From contig MU400576.1 of assembly GCA_022578965.1 (NCBI GenBank), forward strand, positions 163,210-227,209: 64,000 nucleotides of DNA. Direction: 5' to 3'. This DNA comes from Xylaria sp. FL1777 (lineage: Eukaryota > Ascomycota > Sordariomycetes > Xylariales > Xylariaceae). The position numbers were made by a program, and so were the translations under genes. Of the stretch, positions 1 through 12,175 are shown one piece after another. The first letter of the stretch is position 1, and each line of letters begins with the position of its first letter. A model generated the notes under the pieces. That model did no database searches. It saw nothing but the letters and a program-made list of their open reading frames with translations, and was not told the origin of the DNA.

Positions 1-59
1 ATATTCGATATAGCGTAGCCGGTTCGTGATATGGGCAAATGCTAACAAATGCGATCAAG

Positions 60-656
60 GTGTTTGAACTAATCACCGGCGATTATTTGTTCGACCCACA
101 ATCCGGTACCAAGTACGGTAAAGATGACGACCATATTGCACAAATTATAGAACTTCTTGGATCCTTCCCTAAAGAGCTCTGGAAAACTGGACGCTGGTCC
201 CAGGAGATTTTCAACAAGAGAGGTGAGCTTCGCAACATTCACCGCCTACGCCATTGGGCGCTACCCGACGTACTTCGAGAGAAGTATCATTTCAAAGATG
301 CCAAAGAGCCAACACCGAAGGAGCGGGAAGAGAAAGAAAAAGCGGCGAGGGAACGGGCGGAGGCCAGGGTGAAGGCCAAAATGGAGGCGCGCAAGGCCGG
401 CCAAGATGAAGATGCTGTCGACGAGTTGTACGCAGAGGAAGAGCCGCCACTTGAGTACCATCCCACCGAAGTTTCTAACTTTCTAACACCCATGCTCGAA
501 TTGCTACCTGAGAAGCGGGCTAATGCTGGCGGAATGTCCAATCACCCCTGGCTCGACAATACGCCAGGCATGGAAAACGTCAAGCTTGACAATCTGGTAC
601 CTGGATCCAGGGGCGAGGGTATAGAAGGATGGGCTACAGAGGTCAAGAAGCGGTAG
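60..656 (+). CDS. SR-protein-specific kinase (SRPK, Sky1/Dsk1 family), last exon only
   Basis: This is the C-terminal 198 residues of a serine/arginine-protein kinase, which phosphorylates RS-domain splicing and mRNA-export factors. The exon opens at VFELITGDYLF, matching the end of kinase subdomain IX in SRPKs. It continues with DDDHIAQIIELLG and the FPKELWKTG/RGELRNIHRL segment typical of the C-lobe. A charged coiled stretch (KEREEKEKAARERAEARVKAK) follows, where yeast and fission-yeast members also vary, and then the conserved tail NHPWLDNTPGM. The acceptor is placed at 58-59 because a GCTAAC branch point lies at 41-46 and the frame before it no longer resembles the family. The first part of the gene, including the ATP site and catalytic loop, lies to the left of the window. 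Family identity is secure; the upstream exon structure cannot be seen. Confidence 0.9.
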   Translation: MFELITGDYLFDPQSGTKYGKDDDHIAQIIELLGSFPKELWKTGRWSQEIFNKRGELRNIHRLRHWALPDVLREKYHFKDAKEPTPKEREEKEKAARERAEARVKAKMEARKAGQDEDAVDELYAEEEPPLEYHPTEVSNFLTPMLELLPEKRANAGGMSNHPWLDNTPGMENVKLDNLVPGSRGEGIEGWATEVKKR

Positions 657-2787
657 TATCGGCGAGTTGGCCGGTGGAGGCGGAGTTTAAGGCGATGGCG
701 ATTTACTCTGTTACGATCAAATTTATCGTTGTCTAGAGAGCGCTGTTAGCGAAGTGGAAGTGATTATATTCTGGAAAACAGGATTGATGAGGATGCAAAA
801 TACGTCACGAAATCCCGTGTCAGAAAGAAGCGAACTAGCCACTACTAGGACGGGGGCTTGTTGATAAAGTCTTTACCGTTCTTGTTTGGTCTCTGTATTT
901 TGTTTCCCATTTGCTCATACACCCAAGACTACACCATCATCATTATAATGGAAATAGCGAGGAATGCAAGCATGGCGTTATTTGCTGCGAAGACAGATGT
1001 CTTAGCTGGTTGTTTCTGGTTTCTCTCATCTCATGTTCCTCTGTGACACCGGAATAGATTAGAGTTAGTTATACATGTGTCCTGACCCCCTCCTTCTCGT
1101 TGTTTGTTCTCAATGTATGTGTTTGAGTCTATTATGCGTGGACTATTACGTTCCAGTAACTTGGGTCGGGCAGGTAGTTGTGTTCTGGTAGACAGTTCAA
1201 AGACCGAAAGACTAGAATAACGCCAGGTGGGAGCTCAGAGTATATGTACTTAACAGGGTGGAGAAAAAGAGAGAGAAAGAGACGATACGTGGACGTGTGA
1301 TGGCCTCTTCAGTATCTAACTTAGGGCCTGCCACGCCTATTCTCACGCCTCACGCTCTTGTCGTGTAGGTTCTCTGAGATGGCTAGGTAGGTATATTAGA
1401 TCCTCGTGATGCGGCGTTGAATGAATACCCTGTGAATTCCTTAGCGCCAGGAATTGGAAATCGGTGGCTATACGCTTGAAGCTAGCGTTTTCCTATTCTA
1501 TATGTATTTAAATTTTCTTCTTTTTCTCGGCTTCTCTTCTTATCTATACAGGAAGTCCTAGGATCAGGTTGGAGACGGTCTGTATGTCTGTTAGGTGATG
1601 GCAGTGCTTGAGATAATGTAGAAATAGAGTTAGGAGAAATGAATGAGCAGCGCGTTGAATTGGTTATTTCAAATCTGTATGAAGGATGAGACCGAGGCTG
1701 GCTGTTGTGTTGTCTACTGTTGTGTCTTTGCCATCAAGTGAAATAAATGGTAGGGGACAGGAGTAGAGTAAGACGAGGGCTTAATAAACTCTAATAGCAA
1801 GCTAGGTTCGACAACTGCTTCAAACTCGGAAAGAGAATAGACGACGGGCCTTACCTCCTGCCGAATCCTGAAATTCTATGTGCGTCAACCTAGCCTAGAC
1901 AGTGCCACCTCGGCTCGACCTGAGTATATGCAGGCACCTACATCTGAACAAAGGCAACTATGTTTAACCGTGTTTATCGAGAAGAAGATCATGCTCTCGA
2001 AAGACCTAGATGTGTAAGACACTTACCTACTTAGACTGAGTGAAAGGGGTGCGAACGATGAAACTTTGGACGCGTAAGGGTCTAAACCTTTCTTCCCTCG
2101 ACATATATAGGTGTAGTTCTACGATGTTTATGCCCCCCATCCTCTCCCCCTCCCCCTCCTAGATGAATTGTCTTTGGATGCGTAGCAATATTGTATATTT
2201 ACCCGTTCGCTTATTAAGAGCGTTTTAGAGTAGACTTGTTGATATCCTGACCTCATAAGGGCTAATTTCTGTTGACACTCGTGTTATATAGGTGTGTGAC
2301 AAGTGTTAGATTTAGACAACTTTTAATGATCGTCCCCCCTTTTCTAGTCAATGTAGCATTTCGCGGCTAGTGTGGAGGTTGAGACAGGAGGATACTTTTG
2401 ATAACTTCTTCGTGGATATACACCTTAGTCAAGAGGTAAGGAGACATGCCGCGATATGGTTGAAGGCCTGGACAATCCCCGAGGCAACTCATTACCTATG
2501 CAATATTCGCAAGCTACTACGGCACTATCATACAAAGGCACAGGTGTATTGCCCTCTAATTTAGCTCGCTGTCATCACGGATCTGAGACCGAGACGAGAG
2601 CATGTGCCCCTGGAGCGTTCTTTTAAATTGGGTTCACTAATGGGAAGACGTTACGCCCTGAACACCCTAATGTACAACTGATAGGATGTGTCCCTATTTC
2701 ATTCCTAGCATTTACCTTGAATATATTTCCTCATTTCGGAGAATGAGGCCGATATCCACTGAGCGATCATAGGCAAACAATGTGCTT
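657..2787. other. Intergenic region between two convergent genes
   Basis: This 2.1 kb spacer lies between the 3' ends of the SRPK and IWS1 genes, so it should hold both 3' untranslated regions. Short open frames (for example 858-1046 and 2370-2564) show no recognisable motif. I see no tRNA, repeat or mobile element. Confidence 0.6.
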
Positions 2788-4204
2788 CTACTTCTTCTTT
2801 TTGTTACCGACGATCTTCTTGAATGCATCGAATCCGCTGGCGCCAATAGGTTTGAACTCCGGGCCATGCGATGGGTTGAAGGTACTGCGCGGTGCAATGG
2901 TGTAAGCCTGTGGTAGGCCAGGCAGACGAGCCCGGTTGCTTTGATTTGCAGGGGCCAGTGCTCGCTCGCGCTCAGCATCTCGTTGACTCGATGCAGCCGG
3001 GCGTTGAGGGAGTGCTCGTTGGCTGTCTTGGGCCTGGCGCCGTTTGGCTGCCCTGTTGTTTTGCGTTAGTATAGGTGATTACTAGTGGAGGAAGCGAGAC
3101 AACCCAGGTTAAAGACATAGAAAGAAAGACATACTCATAATCATAATCACGTGTCTCTACGAAACGCTTCTTGTAATCATGTGTGCGATTCAGGATAGGT
3201 CGGCTCCATTCGCCCAGAAGCCGCTCGGCCATTCGCTTAATACCAATCTCGGGTCTCTTCGATTTGGTATAGAATAGAATAATTTTGCCAATACCGCTCA
3301 TTCGTAGAGACTCCTTCTCGATAGGTAGGTTGAGTAGGGCTTGGAAGATATCTCGTTGAATATTGTAGGCGGGGAGAGAGCCGTCGTTGAGCGGCTCTAG
3401 AAAGAACCTGACATGCTGAAGGAAGTTTGTGTCCGGATCGATGACAATGTTTTGCAAGGTCCTGCTAGTCAACAGAGACGTAACTTCGGGTAGGAGTTTT
3501 AGCTTATGAAGAGCTGGCTGACCCGTCTCTCGGGCGGCGTTGTCGGCTTCGCAGGCTTTCTCCATGCGGACTTTTAGGTCGGCAATCTTCTCGTCCATCT
3601 CGTCTTCCAAATCCTAGAGCACCCACAATGTTAGCGGTGTCACACCATTACAGGGACATCATTGAAAATCTTAGCAAGAAGCACATACATCCTCATCCTT
3701 CCGCTTACGCCTTTTGGTCTTGGGCTTCTCCTTGGCAGCCGCACGCTCGATGGCCCTTCGCCGCCGCTCTTCAGGTGTCAAGTTTTCTTCATTTTCAGGC
3801 TCTGGACTCGGTTTCCGGCTCTCACTGCCACCCGTCTTACGGGCCCGCTTCGTAGTTAGAACTTCTCCGTCGGCCTCTTCGTCGCGATCGCGCGCACGTT
3901 TCTTCTCACGACGGCCTTCTTTCGGCTTCTTGGTCGCGGTACCTTTTCGCTTCGAAGCCTTCAAGGTCCGCGCAACATCTTCATCGATCTCAACAGGCCG
4001 CTCTTCAATACGGACGGCGGACGGATCATAGTCTTCGAACTGATCTTCATCGATTTCGGATAGTGCATCTGAATCTCGGTCTGAATCGGCAGTGGCAGCT
4101 ATATCGTCATCGCCTAGATCGTCTGGCGACGCATGGCCGTTTTGGGTGTATTCGCGGGTCGCCTCTTTTGTGGGAGAGCCCGCAGGCGATTCAGCGTCTG
4201 ACAT
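2788..4204 (-). CDS. IWS1: Transcription elongation factor IWS1/Spn1
   Basis: The gene has three exons: 4204-3689, 3613-3135 and 3052-2788 (419 codons). Both introns have GTATGT donors; the first has a GCTAAC branch point with a CTAG acceptor, the second ends TACTAAC...ACAACAG. IWS1 binds Spt6 and RNA polymerase II during elongation and mRNA export. The N-terminal 170 residues are acidic then Lys/Arg-rich and probably disordered. Residues about 235-320 form the TFIIS N-terminal-like helical domain (LLNLPIEKESLRMSGIG, KIILFYTKSKRPEIGIKRMA, LLGEWSRPIL). It is followed by RTHDYKKRFVETRDYDYE and a basic tail ending GFDAFKKIVGNKKKK, characteristic of fungal IWS1. I chose the start at MSDAESPAGS; an in-frame ATG at 4267 adds 21 unconserved residues. 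The last exon has no ATG of its own and is recovered only by splicing. Confidence 0.92.
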
Positions 4205-4983
4205 GGCTGCTGATAAGACTCTGGAGAACACAAGACCGAATGGATTTGTGCAGGTCTGAAAAGACAATCACAGGAACCGAAGGAACTGTGCACGATCGAG
4301 AATGATCGCGACGAGGGCCCAAGATTCTGGGAGGTCGGTGTCGAAAGCCGACTTATAGTGAGGGATTCACGACTGGAAACTTCGGATGAAATTTAGCTGT
4401 ACTGGATGGTTATTTGGGGTGGAGAGAGATGGTTGTTGTCTGCAGACTGGATTGAATGTACCTGAGAAGGGAGGAAGCTTTGAAGTGACCAGCATCGACA
4501 GGTACGTACCAAATATACTAGATCGGGAGGCTTGAGTGCGTGTACGCAGTAAGTACCTACGGTTAGGAATGGATGTGGATGTGGCGGTGCAAACCGAATC
4601 CATTTAAAAGGTACAGTACTCGGGGCACCCCACTTGCTGGGTTGTATGTGCTACGTAGGCGCCTCGTCGACCTATACCTACATAGTGGAGCATTTTTAGT
4701 TGCCAGTCTTGCGCTGTGGCGCATTTAGTTATTTGTTTACTTTTGCGACCACTTACTACGTACTTACTTACTTACTTAGTCTAGGCCTTGGAAGAGTTGT
4801 TGTCGTGCGACAACCTGTACAAACCTCGTCCCACCGTGCAACAGGTTGATTGCCTCCTTAACCTCTCATTGTCGTTCTCTACTACTACAGCAACCCCATA
4901 GGCGACCTAGCCTAGCGCCAATCTCTAGCTACTTACCGAAAACATTCGCATTTGTTCTTTATCTTTCAAAGTCCCGAGCTTGG
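4205..4983. promoter_or_regulatory. Shared upstream region of divergent IWS1 and Brl1-like genes
   Basis: The IWS1 gene (leftward) and the Brl1/Brr6 gene (rightward) start 780 bp apart, so this spacer must hold both promoters. It contains a run of the TTAC/TACT tetranucleotide (about 4745-4780) and several TAGGTA/TACCTA-type sequences that recur across the window. I could not define TATA boxes or factor sites with confidence. Confidence 0.5.
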
Positions 4984-6560
4984 ATGATGGATAGGCGAAC
5001 CCACGAATCTCCCATGGACTGGGAGTATCAAAATGCTGCACCAATGGATCCTTCAAGTCCCTTTGCCCAATCTACAAGGCAAGCTCAAAATAGAAGTCAG
5101 CCTGCCTAGCAAGCCGCAGAAACCAAACAAACAAGCAAGGAACACACAAAGTGCTAACTCGTCGACCTAGACCCGTTCGGAGGCTCTTCAAGCTTTAGCG
5201 CTTTCAGTCAGAATGGCTTCGGTCGCGCGCAGATGACTCCCTCGAAGCCTCTGCCTCCTACGCCTCTGCCGCCACCGTCTCCCTCCATATTTGCCAGCTC
5301 CCGAACACAGAAAACTACGACGGCGCCGTCCTTCCGCAACCCTGCCTTCACCACCCCACGAAAGCCCTTCGACATGGATCCGCAATCTGAAATGTCCGCT
5401 GCCGAATCGAGTCCAGCCGCTACTGACGGTTCCGACTTTCCAGAGACACCGGATCATGACCAGTCTTTGGACATAGCCCACATGACCATCACACCCGCTT
5501 CTATGAGTAGGCACAGATCGCTCTTCGCAAAGAAGGCGAGCGGAAAGGGCGAGATCTCCAAACCTATTTTCTCTTCTCGAGACAAGATCCGCAAGCGTAA
5601 ACGGTACAACGCCGATAGGGACATAAGCGGATATCGGCTGCCCTACATACAGCCGGGTGAAGGTGACTCAGACTATGAATCTGATGACAGCACCTTTCAA
5701 CCGAACAAGCCGCAGCACGAACAGAAGAAGCGTCGGAAAGACGGATGGTTTGGGGGTTTCCTGGCCACCATTCAACGACATCCCTACGCGCCGAGTATCC
5801 TTGGATACTGGCTGGGTTTCGGTTTCAACGTCGTCTGCATGACTGGGACGGTGTGGATGGGATGGGCTATCATAGCCGGCCTGCGTGAAGACTTCGCTAC
5901 CGCTCGAGCCGCCGTTCGCAGCGAAATCTACGACGAGATAGAAAAGTGTCGTACTAGCTTTATAAATAACAAGTGCGCCCCGATAGCACAGCGGTTACCG
6001 GCTATGTTCCAGTTATGCGAACAGTGGGATGCTTGCATAAATCAGAATCCAGACCACCTCAAGAAGATCCAGCTTGGCGCAAAGAACATTGTCGAGATTA
6101 TCAATGAGATTGTTGACTCCATGTCGTACAAGACCATCGTACGTGAATACTTACATTGTCACATCAGTCCCTGGGAAGCTCAACTTTTACTAACATGTCT
6201 CCACAGGCTCTATTAGTAACCTTTTTCGCCATATTCCTCTTTAGTGGGCGGTCCCTCTACAAGACCGCAAACGATTTACCGGACTTTACAAGACATGTAC
6301 CGCCGGTCTATAGCCAACCACAGCCAAGTGAACACGCAGCGCCTCAGCAGGTGTACTGGCAGGCAATACAGCCGCAGACACCTCGCCATAATTTACGTCT
6401 CTTACCGTCCAAGGATGAGACGCCGGAAACCGATGTATCGCCACCCCCTAGAATGAAAGCACTCCTGCCACCCGAGACGCCTAGCGGACGACGGACTCCC
6501 AGCAAAGGAGAAAGGGGAAGAAGTCCGACGAAGAGCCGGAGCCCAACGAAACGGTTTTGA
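4984..6560 (+). CDS. BRL1: Brl1/Brr6-type nuclear envelope protein
   Basis: This is an integral membrane protein of the nuclear envelope/ER; Brl1 and Brr6 act in nuclear pore assembly and membrane lipid homeostasis. Proposed exons are 4984-5095, 5171-6138 and 6207-6560 (477 aa). The N-terminus (MMDRRTHESPMDWEYQN) resembles that of fungal orthologues. A Pro/Ser-rich region and a basic patch (RKRKRY, KKRRKDGW) precede transmembrane segment 1 (about residues 248-274). A lumenal loop follows with four cysteines (about 297, 306, 320, 326), as expected of the di-sulfide-bridge domain. Transmembrane segment 2 begins at about 361 (ALLVTFFAIFLF), and the tail is basic and Ser/Pro-rich. Intron 2 has GTACGT and CACAG sites. 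The first donor is weak (GTCAGC at 5096) and was chosen because it keeps frame with the GCTAAC...CCTAG acceptor at 5170. Assignment to Brl1 rather than Brr6 is not certain. Confidence 0.85.
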
Positions 6561-9314
6561 GCAGAGTAGAACGAAGGCTTGAGCGAGGCAGAGGGAGGTG
6601 TATAATGGGGCATAAAGGTGAAATTATGGGACAGGACTATCTTATTGTCGCATGAGACTACAAGCGCTTGGCATAATACATTACAACGAAATTGCATTCG
6701 CGTTGCTCCAGATTTCCGAGATCTTTGTGAAGTCTACCTTTTCAGCTTAAGACAGCCGTTATTTACCACGCTAATTGAGGATGGTATCGAGTTTTGAATA
6801 CATACCCAGGTATACAGCATTGTCTACTTCTTACCACCGATCCCACGATCATCCAGATATTCAGTTTCTTATCCCCCCCAGTCGTCCAGGTCTTCAATGA
6901 TATTAATAATAGGGCGCCATTTGTAGGCAAACCGAAGAAGGCCGCGATTGATGGCCCACTCCCTTGGTTTAGACTTTTTTTGAATGTGGAAGCTATTTTG
7001 GACTAACTAGATAGTATAGTATGTCAAGCTTTTGTCGATACGGTATCCTTGTATATCGTACGACTTTAGATTCTAGCTCCTGGAGTGGGTCTTTTTAACA
7101 ATAACGTATTGAGTAAGTACATGTATGTACTAGGTAAGTGTATCTCTAGGCTCAGCAGAACTAAGATCGCAAAAGACTGCCATTGTAGTTTCGATGCTAG
7201 TATCTCGAGCCTTTGTTCATCTGTAAGATACTTGGACCCTTGGGCCTTTGGTTGAGCTTGGGAACAGTATGTGCATGCTTTTTAATACCTACCTACAGTA
7301 TGTAGGGGAAGAAGGTATATCGATTCCGCTTTGAGACACGAAACTGCTTACATAAATAACTGAGTGGTGAGATCGAATCTGCATATACCGGGGGCTCCAG
7401 CCTTGGCAAGCATCTGAGAAGATCGGATTTATCCTCTGGCATCGACATTTCGGGGTGGGGTTGATGGGAAATAAGCAAAATACCGGTACCCGCATGTTGA
7501 TGTTGGAGTGGAGAGCTATCGTGTTAGTGTTATTGTTAGTGTTCGTGGTATTGTACATACCATACTTACTTACTCGGTAGACGACTTGCTTTTGCAACGG
7601 GGAAGCCGAGGCTGCTTAACATAAGAAGGTTTCTATCTAGATATCTGTTCTAATTAGCCTACAGAGCCCGAGTCATTGGCACCAGCGTTCCAGAGTGTTC
7701 TGCTTAGGAACGTCACCATGAGCCAATTGTGGCTCTTGATGTATGAGTAAGGAGCCTGATAGGTGGATTGTCGATGGCCAATACACCAATTGTTAGCTCT
7801 TGTTGGCACATCCAATGTGTGGTCGGTGGCGAACTGATGGGGGAGGCAAATTCATGGCAGGGCTGCCGTTAGGTATTGAATCTAGGCGAGGCTCTCGGAG
7901 GTTCGCTGGATTACCTGGAGATCTTTGAAGTCTTTGAAGTCCGACGGGAACCCAGCCCTGCGGTAATGTTCGGAATCAAGAGTGTTATACATATAGCACT
8001 TGAGGATATACCTACATAGGTAAGGTAGGTAGTAGACCTACACAGGTAGTATAGAAGCCACCACCGCAATTAGTTAATCAATGCATCAAGGGTGTAATGT
8101 ATGTAAATGTACGGTACGAGCAGGGGAGCGTGAACGCAATCGTAACATACCTATGTACCTACTTATACCTAGAAAATACCTAGTTAGTGTACCTTTTCCG
8201 AATAGGCGCCTATTGGTACCTATCTCTACAGACTCATATGCGCTTACCTCGAGGAAAGTTGCCGTTATGCATTTCACTTGGATGTACCTTAGCTGGTGTC
8301 TGCATGTAGGTACAAGCTAAGCTTTGCCTCCCCTCCACTAGGTAAGTACCTAGGTAGTATAATGCATGCACTCCTCATCTGTCACTTTTCTGCCACTACA
8401 GCTAGTACCCGCACATCTACATACCTTACTTACCTCCCTACCTCAGGCATGCATCATTTCGGCCACAAATTGAGGCGTTTGTACATTATTAGTGACTTTG
8501 TGAAGCCCTATACCGTTTACAGATGCCGTCAATTTAAGCCTTGTCTTCAAATGCCCTCTGTCTCCTGCACCATGCGCTCTTCTTGGTAGGTAAGTGGCGC
8601 AACCGAGCCAGGCGACAGCATCTCCAATTCCATTGATTATGAAGCTATCCCGCCAACTTCGCCGCCCCCTCCTATCCGATTCTGTCATTTTCTCTTCCTG
8701 TGCTTCGGCTATTGTGTCTTGAACTACCTTCGCTTATATACGGGCGGTAGGTATACAATAAATATTCTGTACGTTGGCCAACCAGGAAGCCTCTAGAACC
8801 CTCGAGTCCTCCTCCATCATGGTGGAATTCGATCCCTCGCGCGCATCGCGTTAGGATACCTACCAACTGCCTCTATTGCGCTCAACATTTCCGACTCTTC
8901 AATTACCTTCTTCGCTTGTCCTTTTCCCAGATACTGACCAGGGAGTAGGTGGTAGCTTAGGTATGCGAAACTTTCCGCCCACGCGCGCGCGCGCACCTCT
9001 CAAGCTCGAAAGTCTTACCCCTCGCAGCACATCATCCTCTTTTCCAACCACGTCGCGTGTCGGTTTACACTACGTCCCTCGATGAGAGAAGAGTCGCGAC
9101 AGGTCCTGCACTCTTTCTGGCGGCTGTGTATTAGCACGCTTGCACTTGCTTAGACTGTTTCAACTCTTTTCCCTCCAACCGGCACATCTGCCGCGCTGAT
9201 CACGGTTCCGGCGCATCGCTTCGTCGTCCTATTCCATATAGACTCGCTACGCTACGGATATCGCAGTATTTTGTCGAACGAGCATGCCCCCGCCTATCTT
9301 GAAATAAAAAAACC
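6561..9314. other. Intergenic region, gene-free
   Basis: This 2.75 kb spacer holds the 3' end of the Brl1-like gene and the promoter/leader of the Zn2Cys6 factor. Open frames here are short and featureless. TACCTA/TAGGTA motifs are frequent between 8000 and 8420. A short alternating CG run lies at about 8981-8994. Confidence 0.55.
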
Positions 9315-12175
9315 ATGGAGGAGGAGCAGGGGCGCAGTACATCTGTAGAGCGAACCTCCACGTCGTCCAAGTCCCAGAAGAACGATGCGCCCTCGAATTC
9401 CGCCGCAGTCGGGCCTGCTAGTACGGTGTCTTCAAGACGCAGACGAGGCTTAGGCATTGTTACGCCTAACGCCTGTACTGAGTGTAGGAAAAAGCGTGCC
9501 AAAGTATGTAAGCCTATACTCCAGCTATGTATTTTGTCCTTGCGTCCCTTTGATATACCTACCCATCTCCGTTCAATCTTGCACCCTCATGTCGCATGTA
9601 AAATCAACCACAGATGTGATAGCTTGAATGAGTTTAACATGCGCTTAGTGCGATGGCCAAAGACCCTGTGGTCGATGTAAATCCCAGAAAGATGTTGAGT
9701 GTATCTACGAGATTCCTGTGCGTCAATCCAAGGAGAACCTTCGCCATGAGATTGAGAACTTGCGAAAGCAGCAGCAGCAGAGTGACAATGTATTCTCTGC
9801 CCTCATCCGGCCTGAATTATGGGAAGATGTCCTTCAGAGGCTACGAAATGGCCAGCCTATCGAGGTCATATCGGAGTGGTTGGGCGGCACTTTGCCTTCT
9901 GCGTTACCTAATTACGCACAACCAAATGACCTCAGATCAGGCGTGGCATTAGCGCCGCCATACTCAGCGTACACGGGGACCATGACAGGCCCAAGTGGCT
10001 ACGGAACCGGTGGAATGGGCCAGAACGCTGCCCAAGGTCCTGCCATGAAACAAGACTTTGATTCGAACAGTCCTTGGAACTTTTCATCACAGAGTAGGTC
10101 CTTGTCACAGCCAAGTACGCATCCCGATGAGATGCAATGGACTTCAGAAGGGCCACCACGATCCCCGGTGGGATTATGGCTTCAGGATCAGGATCGATCT
10201 GGGGAGAATATTCGATATCGAGGGGTTGACCAAGTGCTAGCGCCTTTAGAACCCCCCGAGACGATGGTTCCCCCGAGCACCTGGACCAGCATTACCAACG
10301 ACTCGGCACTTGTTCAGCACCTACTCGCGCTATATTTCTGCTGGGAGTATCCGACCTTTGCCTCTTTAAGCAAGGAACATTTCATGAGAGACTTCGTACA
10401 CGGCAGGCACCGATATTGCTCCCCAATTCTAATCAACGCCTTGCTGGCTCTGGGCTGCCGTTTCTCATCGCAACCCAACTCACGAGCGAACCCCAACGAG
10501 CCAAAAACTTCTGGTGACCATTTCTTCAAGGAGGCTTTGCGACTACTATATAGGGAGACAAATAATCACAGCTTGACTACGATTCAAGCCTTGGGGATAA
10601 TGTCGATTCGAGAGGCCAGCTGCGGAAGGGATTCCGAGGCTTGGTACTATGCAGGCCAGAGCGTGCGGCTTGCCATCGAAATGGGCCTGCATCGCCTTAA
10701 TGATGATGGTGACGAAGATGAGCTCGCCGTCCAAGCAGCGACCTTCTGGGGCGCTTTTGCCCTTGACCAGTTAGTATCAATTCTCTCTTCTGATATCTCT
10801 TTTTCTTTAAAAATAACCAACCTTGATTAAGTGCGTGGTCGCTAGCCACAGGTTCCCTACCACAGTGTTCATGGTTCCTCCAACTGCCACCAAAACCCAC
10901 CATCATTGACGGTATTGAGGCTTCGCTGTGGATACCGTACACCGATGATGGTAAGTAAAGAAACTCTGGTAGAAAACAAAAGTAGTGTGATGCTTCTAAG
11001 TAACTAAGTCATGTTTCAAGGAGCCCCGCTTCAGCGTTCCTGCGAGCAGCCGTCGAACGTGCGGTCCGTGTACAAATGTTTTTGTGAACTCAGCGAGCTG
11101 GTGCACCAATCCCTCTACGTTCTACACTCACCCGGGAGACCACTTTCGAGCCGAGACCTACTCAGCATATATACGCAATATTTAAACTGGTACGACAGCA
11201 TCCCTGAAGTTCTACGATTGGGCCATAACTTTACGCCTGCTGTCCTTTTTGCTCAGTGAGTGGCCGACTACTTCTTTATCCTGATCCTCACTCTCACAAG
11301 CTTTGTCGGAACTAATTAATAACAGCATGTACTACCATTTCGCCATCCTACTTCTCTTCAGGCCACTTATCAAACTACGTATCATCGGCTCTGCGATACT
11401 CCCACGGGATGTTTGCTCCCAGGCTGCAGATGCCATCCAAGGACTCCTACGTTCCTACTCCCAGCTCTATACCCTTCGTCGAACACCTTCGTTCGTGCCC
11501 TATTTTCTCTTAACATCATCCATTATGCACCTAGCAGTTGGAGTAAGCGTCTCTGAAACGCCATCCCCAACCACTCATTCCACCACATCAACCGCGAGAC
11601 CCGGTCGCCATCAAACAGGTTCCGGCCATACGGGATCTTCGCCATTGACAAGTGGCGGCGAAGAGCCGACTTCATCACCATTAAGTTCAATGACAGCGAA
11701 GCTTAGTCCAAAAGTTTCTGCCGCCATCAAACAGGGAATCGCCGACTTAGCCGAAATGGCGCCCTGCCACCATTTTGCAGAGCAGGCCCTCAATATATTG
11801 CGTTTCCTAGCCAAGAAGTGGAACATCGACGTCGACGTGCCTTATAGAGGGACTCGGGAGGAGGTTGAAAAACTAGTCCAGCCGTCAACAAGCAGCCTGA
11901 ACTTCTTTGTGCCCAATGTTTCCGCGGAAGACTTCAGGTCCAGCTGGCCTGAGCGGAAGCAACAACGCGCTACTCCGAGACCCGTATATGAACAGAGTAG
12001 TATAGAAAGCATGGAGGGAGTCGTCCTCGAGGACCAGCCTAACCCCAAGAGGCCAACTGGTGTAGGTCCCAGTCATGTAGCTGAGAATCCTCTATTTTGG
12101 CCATTTCCCATGCAAGGCCGACCAATGCTTCCGGAAGGCCCCGAGCTCGAAGAAGCTGGATTTGCCCTGCTGTAA
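9315..12175 (+). CDS. Zn2Cys6 fungal-type transcription factor with Fungal_trans domain
   Basis: The predicted product is an 837-residue nuclear, DNA-binding regulator. Five exons are proposed: 9315-9503, 9649-10769, 10832-10950, 11021-11255 and 11326-12175; all junctions keep frame. The binuclear zinc cluster has all six cysteines (54, 57, 64, 70, 73, 80; C-x2-C-x6-C-x5-C-x2-C-x6-C) and is split by intron 1 just before the third. A Gln-containing coiled linker follows (ENLRKQQQQSDN). The regulatory domain (about residues 290-560) includes YFCWEYPTFASLSKEHF, AWYYAGQSVRLAIEMGLHR and ATFWGAFALD, then the WSLATGSLPQC segment restored by splicing intron 2. The C-terminal third is low in complexity. 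Intron 2 uses GTTAGT; a GTATCA alternative lies 4 bases away but gives a worse frame. The target pathway cannot be inferred, and no biosynthetic genes lie adjacent. Confidence 0.9.

Noticed and set aside
287..541. Open frames opposite and overlapping the SRPK exon
   Set aside because: They overlap a well-conserved kinase exon and read as low-complexity Ser-rich sequence: shadows of the real gene.
2712..2978. Minus-strand frame over the end of IWS1
   Set aside because: It is out of frame with the conserved IWS1 C-terminus, which is recovered in a different frame by splicing to 3052.
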